Source: Paraburkholderia kururiensis JCM 10599 = LMG 19447 (GTDB lineage Bacteria; Pseudomonadota; Gammaproteobacteria; Burkholderiales; Burkholderiaceae). From it: a stretch of DNA of 64,000 nt. The notes below the pieces were generated by a model that was not told the origin of the DNA, did not search any database, and worked only from the letters and a program-made list of their open reading frames with translations. The stretch spans positions 124,001 through 188,000 of the forward strand of contig NZ_RJZE01000011.1 of NCBI RefSeq assembly GCF_003986935.1. Reading direction: 5' to 3'. The position numbers and the translations under genes are program-made. This document shows, piece by piece, positions 1 to 8,577 of the stretch (positions are counted from its first letter, which is position 1; every line of letters starts with the position of its first letter).

Positions 1-2287
1 ACTCGTCGCCGCCCAGGCGCGCGATGTCGCCAGGTGCGGCCACCTGCCCGCGCAGACGCTCGGCCACCGCACGCAACAGCAGGTCGCCGGCGTTGTGGCC
101 GAGCAGATCGTTGACGTCCTTGAACTCGTCGAGGTCGATGAACAGCACGTGAAAAGCGGTCCCGTCGTGACGGGCACGCGCGAGCACTTCTTCCAGGCGC
201 TCGCGGAACATCAGGCGGTTCGGCAGCCCGGTGAGGACATCATGCGTGGCGAGAAAACGCAGCGTGTCTTCGGCCTGGCGGCGCTGCAGGAAATGGCTCG
301 TCTGGATCACCACGGAAGCCGCCATGGTCAGCGCATTCGACTCGGCGGGCCGCCGTTCGCGCGCATAGAATTCCGCCACGCCAAGCATGGTGGTGCCCGC
401 GCGGATGCCGAAGGCGAACACCGTCGTCATGCCGCCGGCGGCGAGCCACGCCGCATGCGGCAGCCGCGAAAGCGCCTTCCTGCCGGAGCGCCAGCACGGC
501 TGGCCGCCCTCCCAGGCGCTTTGCCACCGCAAGCCCGCGGGACGCGACAACAGCCACTGCCCGGCTTGCGCCTCGCGTACATGCAAAGCGACTGAAAGCG
601 CGTGCGTTTGCCCCGAGGTGTCCGGCCAGAACGCAGCAGCGTCCCACTCCATGCCCTCGGCCAGGGTATCGACGATCTGCTGGATGATCACGGCTTCACT
701 CGCGGCGGTGGCGAGCATCAACGAAATCGCGTGCTCCAGTTGCCGCGCGCGCTCGGCGAGCTTGCGCGGCGTGATTTCGAGCGCGGTGCCGCGCAGCGCG
801 CGCCGTTCCTGCACCCCGCAAGGCCGGCCGATCAGTTGCAGCCAGCCACGCCGGCCGCGCACGGACCGGTAGCGGCATTCGAGTTCGAACGGCTCGCCCG
901 TGCGCAGCGTTTTTCTCGCATGCACGACGAGTGCGGCGCGATCATGCGGGTCGATTGCCGCGAGCAGATCGTCGACGCCCGCGCTGCCGCCGCGCCAACC
1001 GATGAGACGCGCCATTTCGGTGGACAGATGAACGGCCGCGCCGTCAGTATCGACCCGCCAGTCGCCAAGATGGGCGATGCGCTGCGCCTCGGCGCGCGCC
1101 ATTTCGCTCTCGCGCAGCGTGCCCGTGATGCGTTCGGCGAGCCTCACGGCACGCACGCGCGACGTAGCGAGCGAATACGCGAGGCCAGCCAGCAGCAGAC
1201 TGATGACGACGCCCGCCAGCGCGGCAAACCGCGGCAGCATCCACTGCGTGCCGGCGAGCGCGACGGGATCGGCCGTGACGACGAGCAGCCAGCGGCGGCC
1301 GCCAAAAGGTTGCACGACGCTCGTCGTCCATTCGTGGTCGATTGCGTCCGGGTTCACACCCTCAATCGGGTTCGTTGCTGAAACCGTCGCGGCGGAAGCG
1401 CCAACACTCGTCTCGCCGCGCGCACCTGCATTGGCGCTGTCGAACAGCAGCGTGGCGCTGGACGGCAGCACGGCGGGTTCGTCGAGCTGGCCCGCTTCAT
1501 AGATGCGCAGACGTATGGCCGCCGACGTGTTGGCCGCCAGCAACCCGGCCATCAGATCGTTGAGCCGGATGCCCGCGCCCACGGAGCCGATGTAGGCGCG
1601 CCGCCGCTCAGGCACGGTGTCGTGCGGCATGCCGCGGCGGTACACGGGCAAACGCAATGCAATGCCGATGTGCGGATGCGTACTCTGCGCGAAGATCAGA
1701 CGCCCACTGCTGACGGGCTCCCCGGTATCACGCCCCCGCGCCAACGCCGCGAGTCGCCCCGGTTCGACGCCGAGATCGAGTCCCACCGACGGCAGATTGG
1801 CCTGCAGCGGCTCGACATAGGTCAGCACGAAATACGCGGGACGCCGCCCTGGCGGACGAATCGCAAAATCCATATGAGCTGCGCGCAGCATGGGGTCGAT
1901 CCGCTGCCCGGCGATGAACTCCGCTGCATCTTCGTCGGGAATGTAGGCGGCGTAATTGAGCGTCTGAAAACCGGGGTAGCGGTCCGGCAAATTCAGGCCG
2001 TTGACGAAATCACGAAATTCAGTGCGTGAAATATCGTCGCTTGCGCTAAATAGGGCCTGCATCGTAACGAGCACATCGGAATACAAGCGAACACGCGTAC
2101 TGATTTTCTGCTGGATATCCGCGGTGTCGGCACTGAAACGCAAATGCGCCTCCCGCTGAATCAGATCGACGCTGATCAGATAAACCACTGCTGTAATGCC
2201 AAGGCCGGCGAGCAGCATCCCGATGGAAAGACCCACCGCACCGGCTCGTTGAAGCGGACTAAAGTAACGACCCCATAATTCGCGCAC
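1..2287 (-). CDS. CHASE-PAS-GAF-GGDEF membrane signalling protein (3' end beyond window)
   Basis: Putative diguanylate cyclase or GGDEF/EAL protein, read on the minus strand and cut by the left edge. The 762 visible residues hold, in order, a TM helix (about 12-33), an extracytoplasmic CHASE-like sensor domain (about 45-300), a second TM helix (about 350-372), a PAS-like domain (about 390-500), a GAF-like domain (about 520-650) and a GGDEF domain that begins with the THDVLTGLPNR signature. The last visible residues are LGGDE, so the active-site loop is cut at the edge and an EAL domain cannot be excluded. The GTG start at 2287 was chosen because a GGGAG ribosome site lies 5 nt upstream and the frame upstream has no better start. 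CHASE domains sense small extracellular ligands in this family; the ligand here is unknown. Confidence 0.85.
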   Translation of the reverse strand, partial: MRELWGRYFSPLQRAGAVGLSIGMLLAGLGITAVVYLISVDLIQREAHLRFSADTADIQQKISTRVRLYSDVLVTMQALFSASDDISRTEFRDFVNGLNLPDRYPGFQTLNYAAYIPDEDAAEFIAGQRIDPMLRAAHMDFAIRPPGRRPAYFVLTYVEPLQANLPSVGLDLGVEPGRLAALARGRDTGEPVSSGRLIFAQSTHPHIGIALRLPVYRRGMPHDTVPERRRAYIGSVGAGIRLNDLMAGLLAANTSAAIRLRIYEAGQLDEPAVLPSSATLLFDSANAGARGETSVGASAATVSATNPIEGVNPDAIDHEWTTSVVQPFGGRRWLLVVTADPVALAGTQWMLPRFAALAGVVISLLLAGLAYSLATSRVRAVRLAERITGTLRESEMARAEAQRIAHLGDWRVDTDGAAVHLSTEMARLIGWRGGSAGVDDLLAAIDPHDRAALVVHARKTLRTGEPFELECRYRSVRGRRGWLQLIGRPCGVQERRALRGTALEITPRKLAERARQLEHAISLMLATAASEAVIIQQIVDTLAEGMEWDAAAFWPDTSGQTHALSVALHVREAQAGQWLLSRPAGLRWQSAWEGGQPCWRSGRKALSRLPHAAWLAAGGMTTVFAFGIRAGTTMLGVAEFYARERRPAESNALTMAASVVIQTSHFLQRRQAEDTLRFLATHDVLTGLPNRLMFRERLEEVLARARHDGTAFHVLFIDLDEFKDVNDLLGHNAGDLLLRAVAERLRGQVAAPGDIARLGGDE

Positions 2288-2848
2288 ATCGGCTCCCGCT
2301 CTTTCAGCACGAACGGTCGCTTCGCGGCGCGAAGCTGCTTTTCCGCAAGGCGCTTGCGCGGCTATGCGGGAATAGCGCTGAAACAACCGTATGAAATTCC
2401 GGCGGAAATGCCTGGATGGGGGTGTGTGCGTATCAGAAGCTGACCGCGGTCCGTCTATCTACTTTCTATTCAGCACGACGGCGACGCGGGCGGATAAAAC
2501 TCCTGGAGTTCATGAAGCCCGCGGTCACGAAGCGTAACGGAAAATCATCGATTTACCACTTATCGAGAACCCGTATCAAGAAACACTGAAAGTGGCCGTA
2601 AAACGAGCGCCCTCTCGTTGGAGGGAGTTTATAACGCGCAGAAGACCCAGCATCATTTGATGTAAATCAGAAAACACGGGTTCTATGCGTTATGCCCTGC
2701 AATGTCGATTATCCCCTACGCCGCGCATGGTTTATTCGCATCATTCTTTTTAAGCGGTCGTTAAACGCGGCGGCTTTTGCAGCAACATTTCCCGATCGAT
2801 TCAAACCCCGATTATGGACAGCCCCCTCGGCCGTATTCAACGCATGGC
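2288..2848. other. 561-bp intergenic region, no gene seen
   Basis: This gap lies between the GGDEF gene (transcribed leftward from 2287) and the 3' end of nudK. It is A+T-richer than its surroundings, as expected for the promoter region of the GGDEF gene. Apart from the nested inverted repeat at 2485-2523 and a short CCCTC/GAGGG hairpin near 2610-2626 I see no conserved element and no convincing reading frame. Confidence 0.6.
2485..2523. repeat. Nested double inverted repeat
   Basis: Outer arms CGCGGGC (2485-2491) and GCCCGCG (2517-2523) flank an inner near-perfect palindrome, AACTCC-T-GGAGTT (2498-2510), with 6-nt spacers on each side. It could form a cruciform or stem-loop, or be a double operator. 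There is no T-tract, so an intrinsic terminator is unlikely. Confidence 0.6.
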
Positions 2849-3463
2849 TCATAGGGTCCGGCCTTGCTTCATCTGCTCCAATGCAAGATGTTGCAGCAAC
2901 ATGATGGTCTTGCCGTCTACGATGCGGCCCCGCTCCACGTGCTCCAGTGCTGTGCGCAGCGGCATTTCCAGCACCTCCACGTCCTCGCCTTCGTGTTCAA
3001 GGCCGCCGCCTTCGCTCACGCGCATCGAGGCGTCGTACTCGCCCACGTAGAAGTGCAGCTTTTCCGTCACGGAGCCGGGGCTCATGAACGCTTCAAAAAC
3101 TTGGCGGATGTTGTGGACGCGGTAGCCGGTCTCTTCCTCCGCCTCCGCACGAATGCGCTCTTCCGGCGTGGCGCTATCGAGCAGACCGGCCGCCGCCTCG
3201 ATCAGCATGCCGTCATGGCCGCTCACGAATGCGGGCATCCTGAACTGGCGCGTCAGCACGATATTGCCGGTGGCAGGGTTGTGCAGCAGGATCGTCGCGC
3301 CGTTGCCGCGATCGTATGTTTCGCGGCTCTGGCGCTGCCATCTACCGTCGCGGCGAAGGAAGTCGAACGTGATTTTCTTCAGCACGTACCAGTCATTCGA
3401 CAACACCGTGGTCTCGACAATGCGAACCCGGTCATTGCCTGCTCTATCGTTCATCGACGTCAT
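2849..3463 (-). CDS. nudK: NUDIX hydrolase, GDP-mannose pyrophosphatase-like (NudK family)
   Basis: Cytosolic NUDIX pyrophosphatase of about 204 residues. The NUDIX box runs from GLLDSATPEERIRAEAEEE into TGYRV and contains the REUxEE-type metal-binding glutamates. The long N-terminal beta-strand domain and the FMSPGSVTEKLHFYVGEY stretch match the NudK/ADP-ribose pyrophosphatase branch, which hydrolyses GDP-mannose to GMP and mannose-1-phosphate. Three in-frame ATGs lie near the 5' end. I favour 3463 because a GGGGG tract sits about 6 nt upstream; 3454 or 3496 are possible. It is divergent from a DeoR-type regulator across 122 bp, so that regulator may control it. The family is clear; the exact nucleotide substrate is inferred. 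Confidence 0.82.
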   Translation of the reverse strand: MTSMNDRAGNDRVRIVETTVLSNDWYVLKKITFDFLRRDGRWQRQSRETYDRGNGATILLHNPATGNIVLTRQFRMPAFVSGHDGMLIEAAAGLLDSATPEERIRAEAEEETGYRVHNIRQVFEAFMSPGSVTEKLHFYVGEYDASMRVSEGGGLEHEGEDVEVLEMPLRTALEHVERGRIVDGKTIMLLQHLALEQMKQGRTL

Positions 3464-3500
3464 GAGTGCCCCCATTCGACAGCGGATGAGTCTCATGGTA

Positions 3501-3537
3501 ACGTGCAGTTTCGTGCAATATCAAGAAATTTCGTGCA
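3501..3537. promoter_or_regulatory. Direct-repeat operator candidate in the nudK/deoR-type divergent promoter
   Basis: TTTCGTGCA occurs at 3509-3517 and again at 3529-3537, exactly 20 bp (two helical turns) apart. A shorter relative, ACGTGCA, lies at 3501-3507. DeoR-family regulators often bind TTTC-containing direct repeats, so this is a plausible site for the adjacent regulator acting on both divergent genes. Confidence 0.5.
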
Positions 3538-3585
3538 CTGCATTATTGTGCCGGCACTTTGCTGCACGTCCTTCCGGTTCATCTC

Positions 3586-4341
3586 ATGCTGACGAGTCAA
3601 CGCAAGAAAGCCATTCTCGACGCGCTCAAACGCGACGGCCAGGTTCTGGCAGGCGAGTTGAGCGCCGCCTTTGGCGTGTCCGAAGACACGGTGCGCCGCG
3701 ACCTGCGTGAACTGGCCGCTGAAGGGCTGCTCCAGCGTGTGCACGGTGGCGCGCTGCCCGCCTCGCCGGCAACGGCGCCGTTTGCCCAGCGCGAGGAAAT
3801 GGAGTCCGCCGCCAAGCGCCGTATTGCAAAACGCGCCGTGCAGATGATCGCGCCGCGCCAGGTCGTGATCGTGGACGGCGGCACCACGTCCGCGCTGCTG
3901 GTCCGTAGTCTTCCCGCAGACCTGGAAGCGACGGTGGTCACGCACAGCCCCAGCGTGGCCGTGGCGTTGGTGGAGCATCCGTCAGTGGAGGTGATCCTGA
4001 TCGGCGGGCGGCTCTACAAGCATTCGATCGTGAGCGTAGGCGCCGCCGCGGCCGAAGCGATATCGCAGATACAGGCGGACATTTACTTCATGGGCGTGAC
4101 CGGCGTTCATCCCACCGCCGGACTCACCACCGGCGACTTCGAAGAGGCGGCGATCAAGCGCGCGCTCGCCGCGCGGGCGGCGGAAACGGTCGTACTCGCG
4201 TCCGCGGCGAAGCTCAATGCGGCTTCGCCCTACCGGATTGGCGAAATCGGTCTTGCGCAATCGGTCATTGTCGAGGCCGCTACCGACGCGAAGCTCACCG
4301 AGCCGATCGAACAGGCCGGCGTGACGGTGATACGCGCCTGA
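3586..4341 (+). CDS. DeoR/GlpR-family transcriptional regulator
   Basis: Sugar-phosphate-responsive repressor of 251 residues. The N-terminal winged HTH (about 1-57) has the DeoR signature, with SQRKKAILDALKRDGQV followed by VSEDTVRRDLRELAAEGLLQRVHGGA. The C-terminal DeoRC sensor domain (about 75-235) has VIVDGGTTSALLVRSL and the FMGVTGVHPTAGLTT loop typical of phosphosugar binding. The start at 3586 (MLTSQRKK) fits the family; an ATG at 3559 would add nine unconserved residues. The gene stands alone, divergent from the NUDIX gene, with TTTCGTGCA repeats between them. The inducer is not deducible. Confidence 0.88.
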   Translation: MLTSQRKKAILDALKRDGQVLAGELSAAFGVSEDTVRRDLRELAAEGLLQRVHGGALPASPATAPFAQREEMESAAKRRIAKRAVQMIAPRQVVIVDGGTTSALLVRSLPADLEATVVTHSPSVAVALVEHPSVEVILIGGRLYKHSIVSVGAAAAEAISQIQADIYFMGVTGVHPTAGLTTGDFEEAAIKRALAARAAETVVLASAAKLNAASPYRIGEIGLAQSVIVEAATDAKLTEPIEQAGVTVIRA

Positions 4342-4452
4342 CGTCGTCCGGCAGCAGGGGTTGTGCCTCGCGTCGCGGTTAGAAGAAGCGGCTGAAAAAA
4401 ACCGCGAGGCGGCAAATACCCGTGCACGGCGGCGTCGAACCCCAGCGCGCGC

Positions 4453-5790
4453 TCAACCCGACGTCTTCAACGTAAGCGTGGCAGCCAGCCCACCCCCGTC
4501 GGAACGATTGCGCAGCGCAAGCGTGGCATCCAGCGCCAACGTGAGCTGCCGCGCAATGGCGAGCCCGAGGCCCGTGCCGCCCGTATGGCGATTGCGCGAG
4601 CTTTCCACGCGATAGAACGGCTCGAACACCTGCTCGAGCAGCGCCTCCGGAATACCCGGACCGCGGTCGAGCACCGTGATGCTCACGGCACCCTCCGCGC
4701 TCCGCGCCACGTCGATCGAAGCCGAGCCGCCGAATTTCAGCGCGTTATCGACGAGGTTGCCGATAATGCGCCGCAGCGCCTCCGGACGCGCCACGACGGC
4801 CACCGGCAAACGTCGTTCGAGCACGACCGCTTGCCCGGCATCCACGTAGTCGCAGACCAGACTGTCGAGCAACGCATCCAGATCGATACGCCGCGCCGTC
4901 TCCGTCGCGCCATGCAGCGTGCGCGCGTAGACCACGCCCTCTTTCACGAGGCTCTCCATTTCGAGCAGGTCCTGGCGCATCTTCGCGGCCTGCTCGCTCT
5001 CGTCCATCACGTCCACGCGCAGACGCAGGCGCGTAATCGGCGTCTGCAAATCGTGCGAGATGGCGGCAAGAATCTGCATGCGCTCCGCGGTGTACGTGGC
5101 GATGCGTTTTTGCATCGCGTTGAACGCGCGCGCCGCGCGCGCCACTTCCGAGGGACCGTCCTCGGGCACGGGCACGGCCTTGAGGTCGGGGCCGAGCGCG
5201 TCGGCCGCCTCGGCCAGCTGCGCGAGCGGCCGCGCCGCGTGCCGCACGGCAAACCAGCAACCCGCGCCCAGCACCGCGAACTCCAGCACGAGCACTGCCG
5301 GCAGCCACTGCGACAGCGGCGTGCCGTACATGGGATGAAGGTCGATGGTCAACGGGCTGCCGTCGCTCAACCGGAGGTGGACCTGCAGGTGTTCGGACTC
5401 GCCCGGCAACGCATTGGCGGTGACGTGATACGACTTGCCGATGCCCGCGGTAATGGTCTGCTCGACGCGCGCCGAAAGACGCGCATTCACGGGCGCACCG
5501 CTCACGCCCGGGCCCAGCACGAACTGGTAGCTGCGGCGCGCGAGGCGAGGCAGCCATTGCTCGCGTTCTTCGGGCGAAAGATGGTCGAGCAGCGCGACGG
5601 AGCTGGCCACCTCGCGCTCGATGTAACCCATCATCATGTTCGTGGTGGACTCGTCGCGCTCGGTCATGGTGAGCCAGAACGAGAGCCCCTGCGCCAGTGC
5701 GAGACCCACGCAGAGAATCAGCGCGACGCGCGCGAACAGCGTGCGAGGCCAGTGCAGCAAGCGGTCGAACATCATGGCGCCCGATCTCAT
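4453..5790 (-). CDS. Sensor histidine kinase, EnvZ-like architecture
   Basis: Inner-membrane sensor kinase of 445 residues. TM1 spans about 18-41, a periplasmic domain about 42-160, and TM2 about 163-184. HAMP follows (about 185-235), then the HisKA box ISHDLQTPITRL with phospho-acceptor His246. A HATPase domain has an N box (NLVDNALKFGG), G1 (DRGPGIP) and G2 (GGTGLGLAIA). The ATG at 5790 overlaps the regulator stop as ATGA, so the two are translationally coupled. It is the last gene of an apparent GFA/peptide/regulator/kinase operon. The stimulus is unknown. The short periplasmic domain and HDLQTP motif place it with EnvZ/RstB-type kinases. Confidence 0.9.
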   Translation of the reverse strand: MRSGAMMFDRLLHWPRTLFARVALILCVGLALAQGLSFWLTMTERDESTTNMMMGYIEREVASSVALLDHLSPEEREQWLPRLARRSYQFVLGPGVSGAPVNARLSARVEQTITAGIGKSYHVTANALPGESEHLQVHLRLSDGSPLTIDLHPMYGTPLSQWLPAVLVLEFAVLGAGCWFAVRHAARPLAQLAEAADALGPDLKAVPVPEDGPSEVARAARAFNAMQKRIATYTAERMQILAAISHDLQTPITRLRLRVDVMDESEQAAKMRQDLLEMESLVKEGVVYARTLHGATETARRIDLDALLDSLVCDYVDAGQAVVLERRLPVAVVARPEALRRIIGNLVDNALKFGGSASIDVARSAEGAVSITVLDRGPGIPEALLEQVFEPFYRVESSRNRHTGGTGLGLAIARQLTLALDATLALRNRSDGGGLAATLTLKTSG

Positions 5791-6530
5791 GAGCGCACTT
5801 CGACCACGGTCACCGCCGCGGAGAACACGTAGCCTTCGCTGCGCAGTGTCTTGATGTAGCGCGGCTCGCGCGCCTCGTCGCGCAGACGCTGGCGCAGCCG
5901 GCTCACGAGCAGGTCGATGGAACGGTCGAACGCATTGGCCTCGCGGCCCTGCGTGAGATTGAGCAACTGGTCGCGCGTCAGCACGCGCTGCGCATGATCC
6001 AGAAACACGCGCAGCAGACGGTACTCGCCGCCGCTCAGCGCCACCATCGTGCCTTCCGCGTCGAGCAGATGGCGCGCCGTGGTGTCGAGCCGCCAGTCGC
6101 CGAACGCGAGCATTTCGGCGGCCTCGGTCACCTGCATGCCTGGCGGCAGCATGCGCGTGCGGCGCAGCACGGAGCGGATGCGCGCGAGCAGTTCGCGCAC
6201 CGCAAACGGCTTGGGCAGATAGTCGTCGGCGCCCATTTCGAGGCCGATAATCCGGTCCGTTTCCTCGTTGCGCGCGGTCAGCATCAGCACCGGCACCGTA
6301 CGGAATTTGCCCGCACGCAGTTCGCGGCACAGCGTAAGCCCGTCCTCGCCCGGCATCATGAGATCGAGCACGATCAGATCCGGCACGCCGTATTCGAGCG
6401 CGGCGCGCATTTCGCGTCCGTTCGCCGCGAGCGACACGCGCATGGCGTTCTTCTCGAGGTAGGTGCCAACGAGTTCGCGAATGCCGCGGTCGTCGTCCAC
6501 GATCAGAATGTGGTCGGGCTTTTCGGTCAT
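5787..6530 (-). CDS. OmpR-family response regulator
   Basis: Transcription factor of 247 residues and cognate partner of the kinase that follows. The receiver domain (about 5-120) has acidic residues D12-D14, phospho-acceptor Asp56 in VLDLMMPGEDG, the TARNE switch and Lys in LPKPF. A winged-helix DNA-binding domain (about 145-240) ends with YIKTLRSEGYVF. The ATG at 6530 was chosen because AGGAC lies about 7 nt upstream; longer in-frame extensions are unconserved in character. It starts 10 bp after the small membrane-peptide gene, which suggests co-transcription. Confidence 0.92.
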   Translation of the reverse strand: MTEKPDHILIVDDDRGIRELVGTYLEKNAMRVSLAANGREMRAALEYGVPDLIVLDLMMPGEDGLTLCRELRAGKFRTVPVLMLTARNEETDRIIGLEMGADDYLPKPFAVRELLARIRSVLRRTRMLPPGMQVTEAAEMLAFGDWRLDTTARHLLDAEGTMVALSGGEYRLLRVFLDHAQRVLTRDQLLNLTQGREANAFDRSIDLLVSRLRQRLRDEAREPRYIKTLRSEGYVFSAAVTVVEVRS

Positions 6531-6540
6531 GGCGTTGTCC

Positions 6541-6690
6541 TCATGTCCGGCTGTCTGTGTTTTGTTCGCGCTTGCGTTCGCGCGCGGCGCTCTGCATGCT
6601 CGGCGCCAGCAGCGAACAGTACACCGGATGCGCAACTTCCGTCGCAAAGCCCCCGGCCACAAAGAGGATCATCGCCATGACGCGTTTCAT
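6541..6690 (-). CDS. 49-residue putative membrane or exported peptide
   Basis: Small reading frame whose ATG at 6690 overlaps the stop of the upstream GFA gene as ATGA. It ends 10 bp before the response-regulator start, so it lies inside a tightly packed operon. The N-terminus (MKRVMAMILFVAGGFATEVA) is a basic residue pair plus a hydrophobic segment, like a signal peptide or a single TM helix. The C-terminal third is basic and polar, with one Cys. No family is recognised. Its position suggests a possible accessory of the two-component system, but this is inference from context only. Confidence 0.5.
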   Translation of the reverse strand: MKRVMAMILFVAGGFATEVAHPVYCSLLAPSMQSAARERKREQNTDSRT

Positions 6691-7058
6691 GCGTCCTCCA
6701 CCATCGAAAGACTCGAGCCATCGGCGACCGAATATTCGAACGCATACGGATCCACGCCGTCCAGGCACCCCAGATTGACGCGCCAGCGCCGCGGATCGAG
6801 CCGCGTCTGATGAAACGGATAAATGCCGCAATGCCGGCAGAAGTAATGCTTCGCGACGCCCGTGTTGAATTCGTAGCGCGTGAGCGCATCCTCGCCTTGC
6901 AGAATCGTCAGCCGATCGGCGTCGAACGGCGGGCTCATCAGCGCGCCCCTGCGGCGGCACAGGCTGCAATTGCAGCGTACCGCCGGCGTGATGGCGGCCC
7001 GCACCTCGAATTTCACGGCGCCGCAGTGGCAGGCGCCCTTGTAGAGACGGTCGTTCAT
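6687..7058 (-). CDS. GFA-domain zinc protein (glutathione-dependent formaldehyde-activating family)
   Basis: Small cytosolic protein of 123 residues with the GFA/CENP-V beta-tent fold. Zinc-binding motifs are visible in order: GACHCGAV (10-17), CNCSLC (about 29-34) and CRHCG (about 73-77). Members related to Gfa have been linked to S-hydroxymethylglutathione formation, but most, including this type, have no proven reaction. It is the first gene of the apparent operon continuing with a 49-residue peptide, a response regulator and a kinase, and it couples to the peptide by ATGA overlap. The family call is firm and the enzymatic role is open. Confidence 0.85.
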   Translation of the reverse strand: MNDRLYKGACHCGAVKFEVRAAITPAVRCNCSLCRRRGALMSPPFDADRLTILQGEDALTRYEFNTGVAKHYFCRHCGIYPFHQTRLDPRRWRVNLGCLDGVDPYAFEYSVADGSSLSMVEDA

Positions 7059-7266
7059 GTCGTGCTCCGCGTGGGTGGATAGGTCAATGAGTCAGGCAAC
7101 GCGTGCTTTATAACGCAACCGCCACGCAAGCACCGGGGCGTTTTGTATCGCACTGTATCTGCGCCCTACACGGACACAAGACATTGCATTCAAGGCCGCC
7201 ACGCGACACAAGCGCGATACGCGCAAGCGGTCCAATGGCGCCATGTCATCAACCTGAACGCCGACC

Positions 7267-7980
7267 ATGCACGCCCCACTCGAACCGCTGTTCGCCCTGC
7301 TCGCCGGGCTCTTCACCATCGCGTCGCCCTGCGTACTGCCCGTGATGCCCATTCTGCTCGGCACCGCTGTCGAGCGGCCGGCGGGCGCACGGCCGCTCTT
7401 CGTAATCGCAGGCTTCGTGCTCAGCTTCGCGTCGTTCGCGCTGCTGCTGGGTGCCGTTTCCAGCACGGTCCACATCGCGCAGCAGGCGCTGCGCGATACC
7501 GCCATCGCCTTGCTCGCACTGTTCGGATTCCTGCGGTTGTGGCCTCGCCCGTTCGAATGGCTGATGGCTCGCATGACGTGGCTGCAGAGCGTAGGCAGCA
7601 CTCACCACGCTGCGAGCGAAGCCGGCAGCAGCAACGCCGGCGGCTTCGTGCTCGGCATGTCGCTCGGTGCAGTATGGACGCCCTGCGCCGGCCCCGTGCT
7701 CGCCTCCATTCTGGTGCTGGTCGTGAAGGCTCAGAACCTTCAGTGGTCGGCACTGCTGCTCACGCTCTACGCCGCAGGCGCGGCCATTCCAATGCTCGGC
7801 ATTCTCTATGGCGGGCAGTACGCACTGCGCCAGTCGCGAGCGATCGCGCGTCACGCGCAGCGTCTGCAGCAAGTATTCGGCGTGCTCGTGATCCTCACCG
7901 CCGCCGCCATCTATTTCCAGTACGACACCCTCGTCGTGGCTTATCTCTCCAGCTTCTTCCCTTCGTTGAAAGGACTCTGA
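7267..7980 (+). CDS. CcdA-family transmembrane thiol-electron carrier
   Basis: Inner-membrane protein of 237 residues with about six TM helices, of the CcdA/DsbD-transmembrane family. It carries reducing equivalents from cytoplasmic thioredoxin to periplasmic thiol proteins. The paired redox cysteines sit in the repeated motifs TIASPCVLPVMP (near residue 22) and VWTPCAGPVLAS (near residue 141), the hallmark of the two inverted half-repeats. The gene is followed one base later by a secreted thioredoxin-like protein, so the two probably form a split DipZ/DsbD-type pathway. The ribosome site is weak. A full cytochrome c maturation role is not shown; periplasmic thiol reduction is the safer call. 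Confidence 0.88.
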   Translation: MHAPLEPLFALLAGLFTIASPCVLPVMPILLGTAVERPAGARPLFVIAGFVLSFASFALLLGAVSSTVHIAQQALRDTAIALLALFGFLRLWPRPFEWLMARMTWLQSVGSTHHAASEAGSSNAGGFVLGMSLGAVWTPCAGPVLASILVLVVKAQNLQWSALLLTLYAAGAAIPMLGILYGGQYALRQSRAIARHAQRLQQVFGVLVILTAAAIYFQYDTLVVAYLSSFFPSLKGL

Positions 7981-7981
7981 C

Positions 7982-8500
7982 ATGCTCAACCGGATCAAAA
8001 CTCTCACGGCCGCGGCCGTGCTCGCGACCCTTCCCCTGCTCGGCCATGCCGCCGCGGCGGCACCCACCGCGCCCGAATTCACAGGCCTCGACAAATGGCT
8101 CAACAGCCCGCCGCTCACGCTGCAGCAGTTGCGCGGCAAGGTCGTGCTGGTGGACTTCTGGACCTACACCTGCATCAACTGCATTCACACGCTGCCCTAT
8201 GTGAAGCAGTGGAACGAGAAGTACCGCAATCAGGGCCTCTCCGTGATCGGTGTGCATACGCCCGAGTATCCGTTCGAGCGCGACACGGGCAACGTGAAGA
8301 CCGCGATTGCCCGCTTCGGCATCTCGTATCCGGTCGCACAGGACAACGAGTACGCCACCTGGAACGCCTGGGGCAACCAGTACTGGCCGGCGTTCTATCT
8401 GCTCGATCGCAAAGGGCGCATCGTCTATTCGCATTTCGGTGAAGGGAACTACGCGCAGACCGAAGCCGCGATCCAGCACGCGCTGGCGGAAAAGGATTGA
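7982..8500 (+). CDS. Periplasmic thioredoxin-like (DipZ/TlpA-type) protein
   Basis: Exported redoxin of 172 residues. A signal peptide (about 1-26, ending in AHAAAA-type residues) is followed by a thioredoxin fold. The active site is WTYTCINCIHTLP, a CINC motif typical of the C-terminal domain of DipZ and related redoxins. The cis-Pro region is YWPAFYLLDRKG. It starts one base after the CcdA-like gene with an AAAGGA ribosome site and is presumably kept reduced by it. Likely clients are periplasmic disulfides or peroxides, but the sequence does not say which. Confidence 0.88.
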   Translation: MLNRIKTLTAAAVLATLPLLGHAAAAAPTAPEFTGLDKWLNSPPLTLQQLRGKVVLVDFWTYTCINCIHTLPYVKQWNEKYRNQGLSVIGVHTPEYPFERDTGNVKTAIARFGISYPVAQDNEYATWNAWGNQYWPAFYLLDRKGRIVYSHFGEGNYAQTEAAIQHALAEKD

Positions 8501-8513
8501 GCAGGCGTCCGGG

Positions 8514-8577
8514 GCGCGCAGCCCGGGGCACGCGGCCCGGGGCACGCAGCCCGGGCCACGCAAGCCCGGGGCACGGC
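8514..8577. repeat. Degenerate 14-15 bp GC-rich tandem repeat
   Basis: About four copies of a unit close to GCACGCAGCCCGGG follow directly after the redoxin stop codon and end before the SDR gene. Copies differ at one or two positions. The CCCGGG cores could pair with one another, so the transcript may be strongly structured here. Confidence 0.7.

Noticed and set aside
4585..5832. Plus-strand open frame opposite the EnvZ-like kinase.
   Set aside because: Kinase motifs on the minus strand are complete; the plus frame is an antisense shadow.
7092..7601. Minus-strand frame of 169 codons overlapping the CcdA-like gene.
   Set aside because: The plus-strand CcdA protein shows both redox motifs; the minus frame has no recognisable domain.
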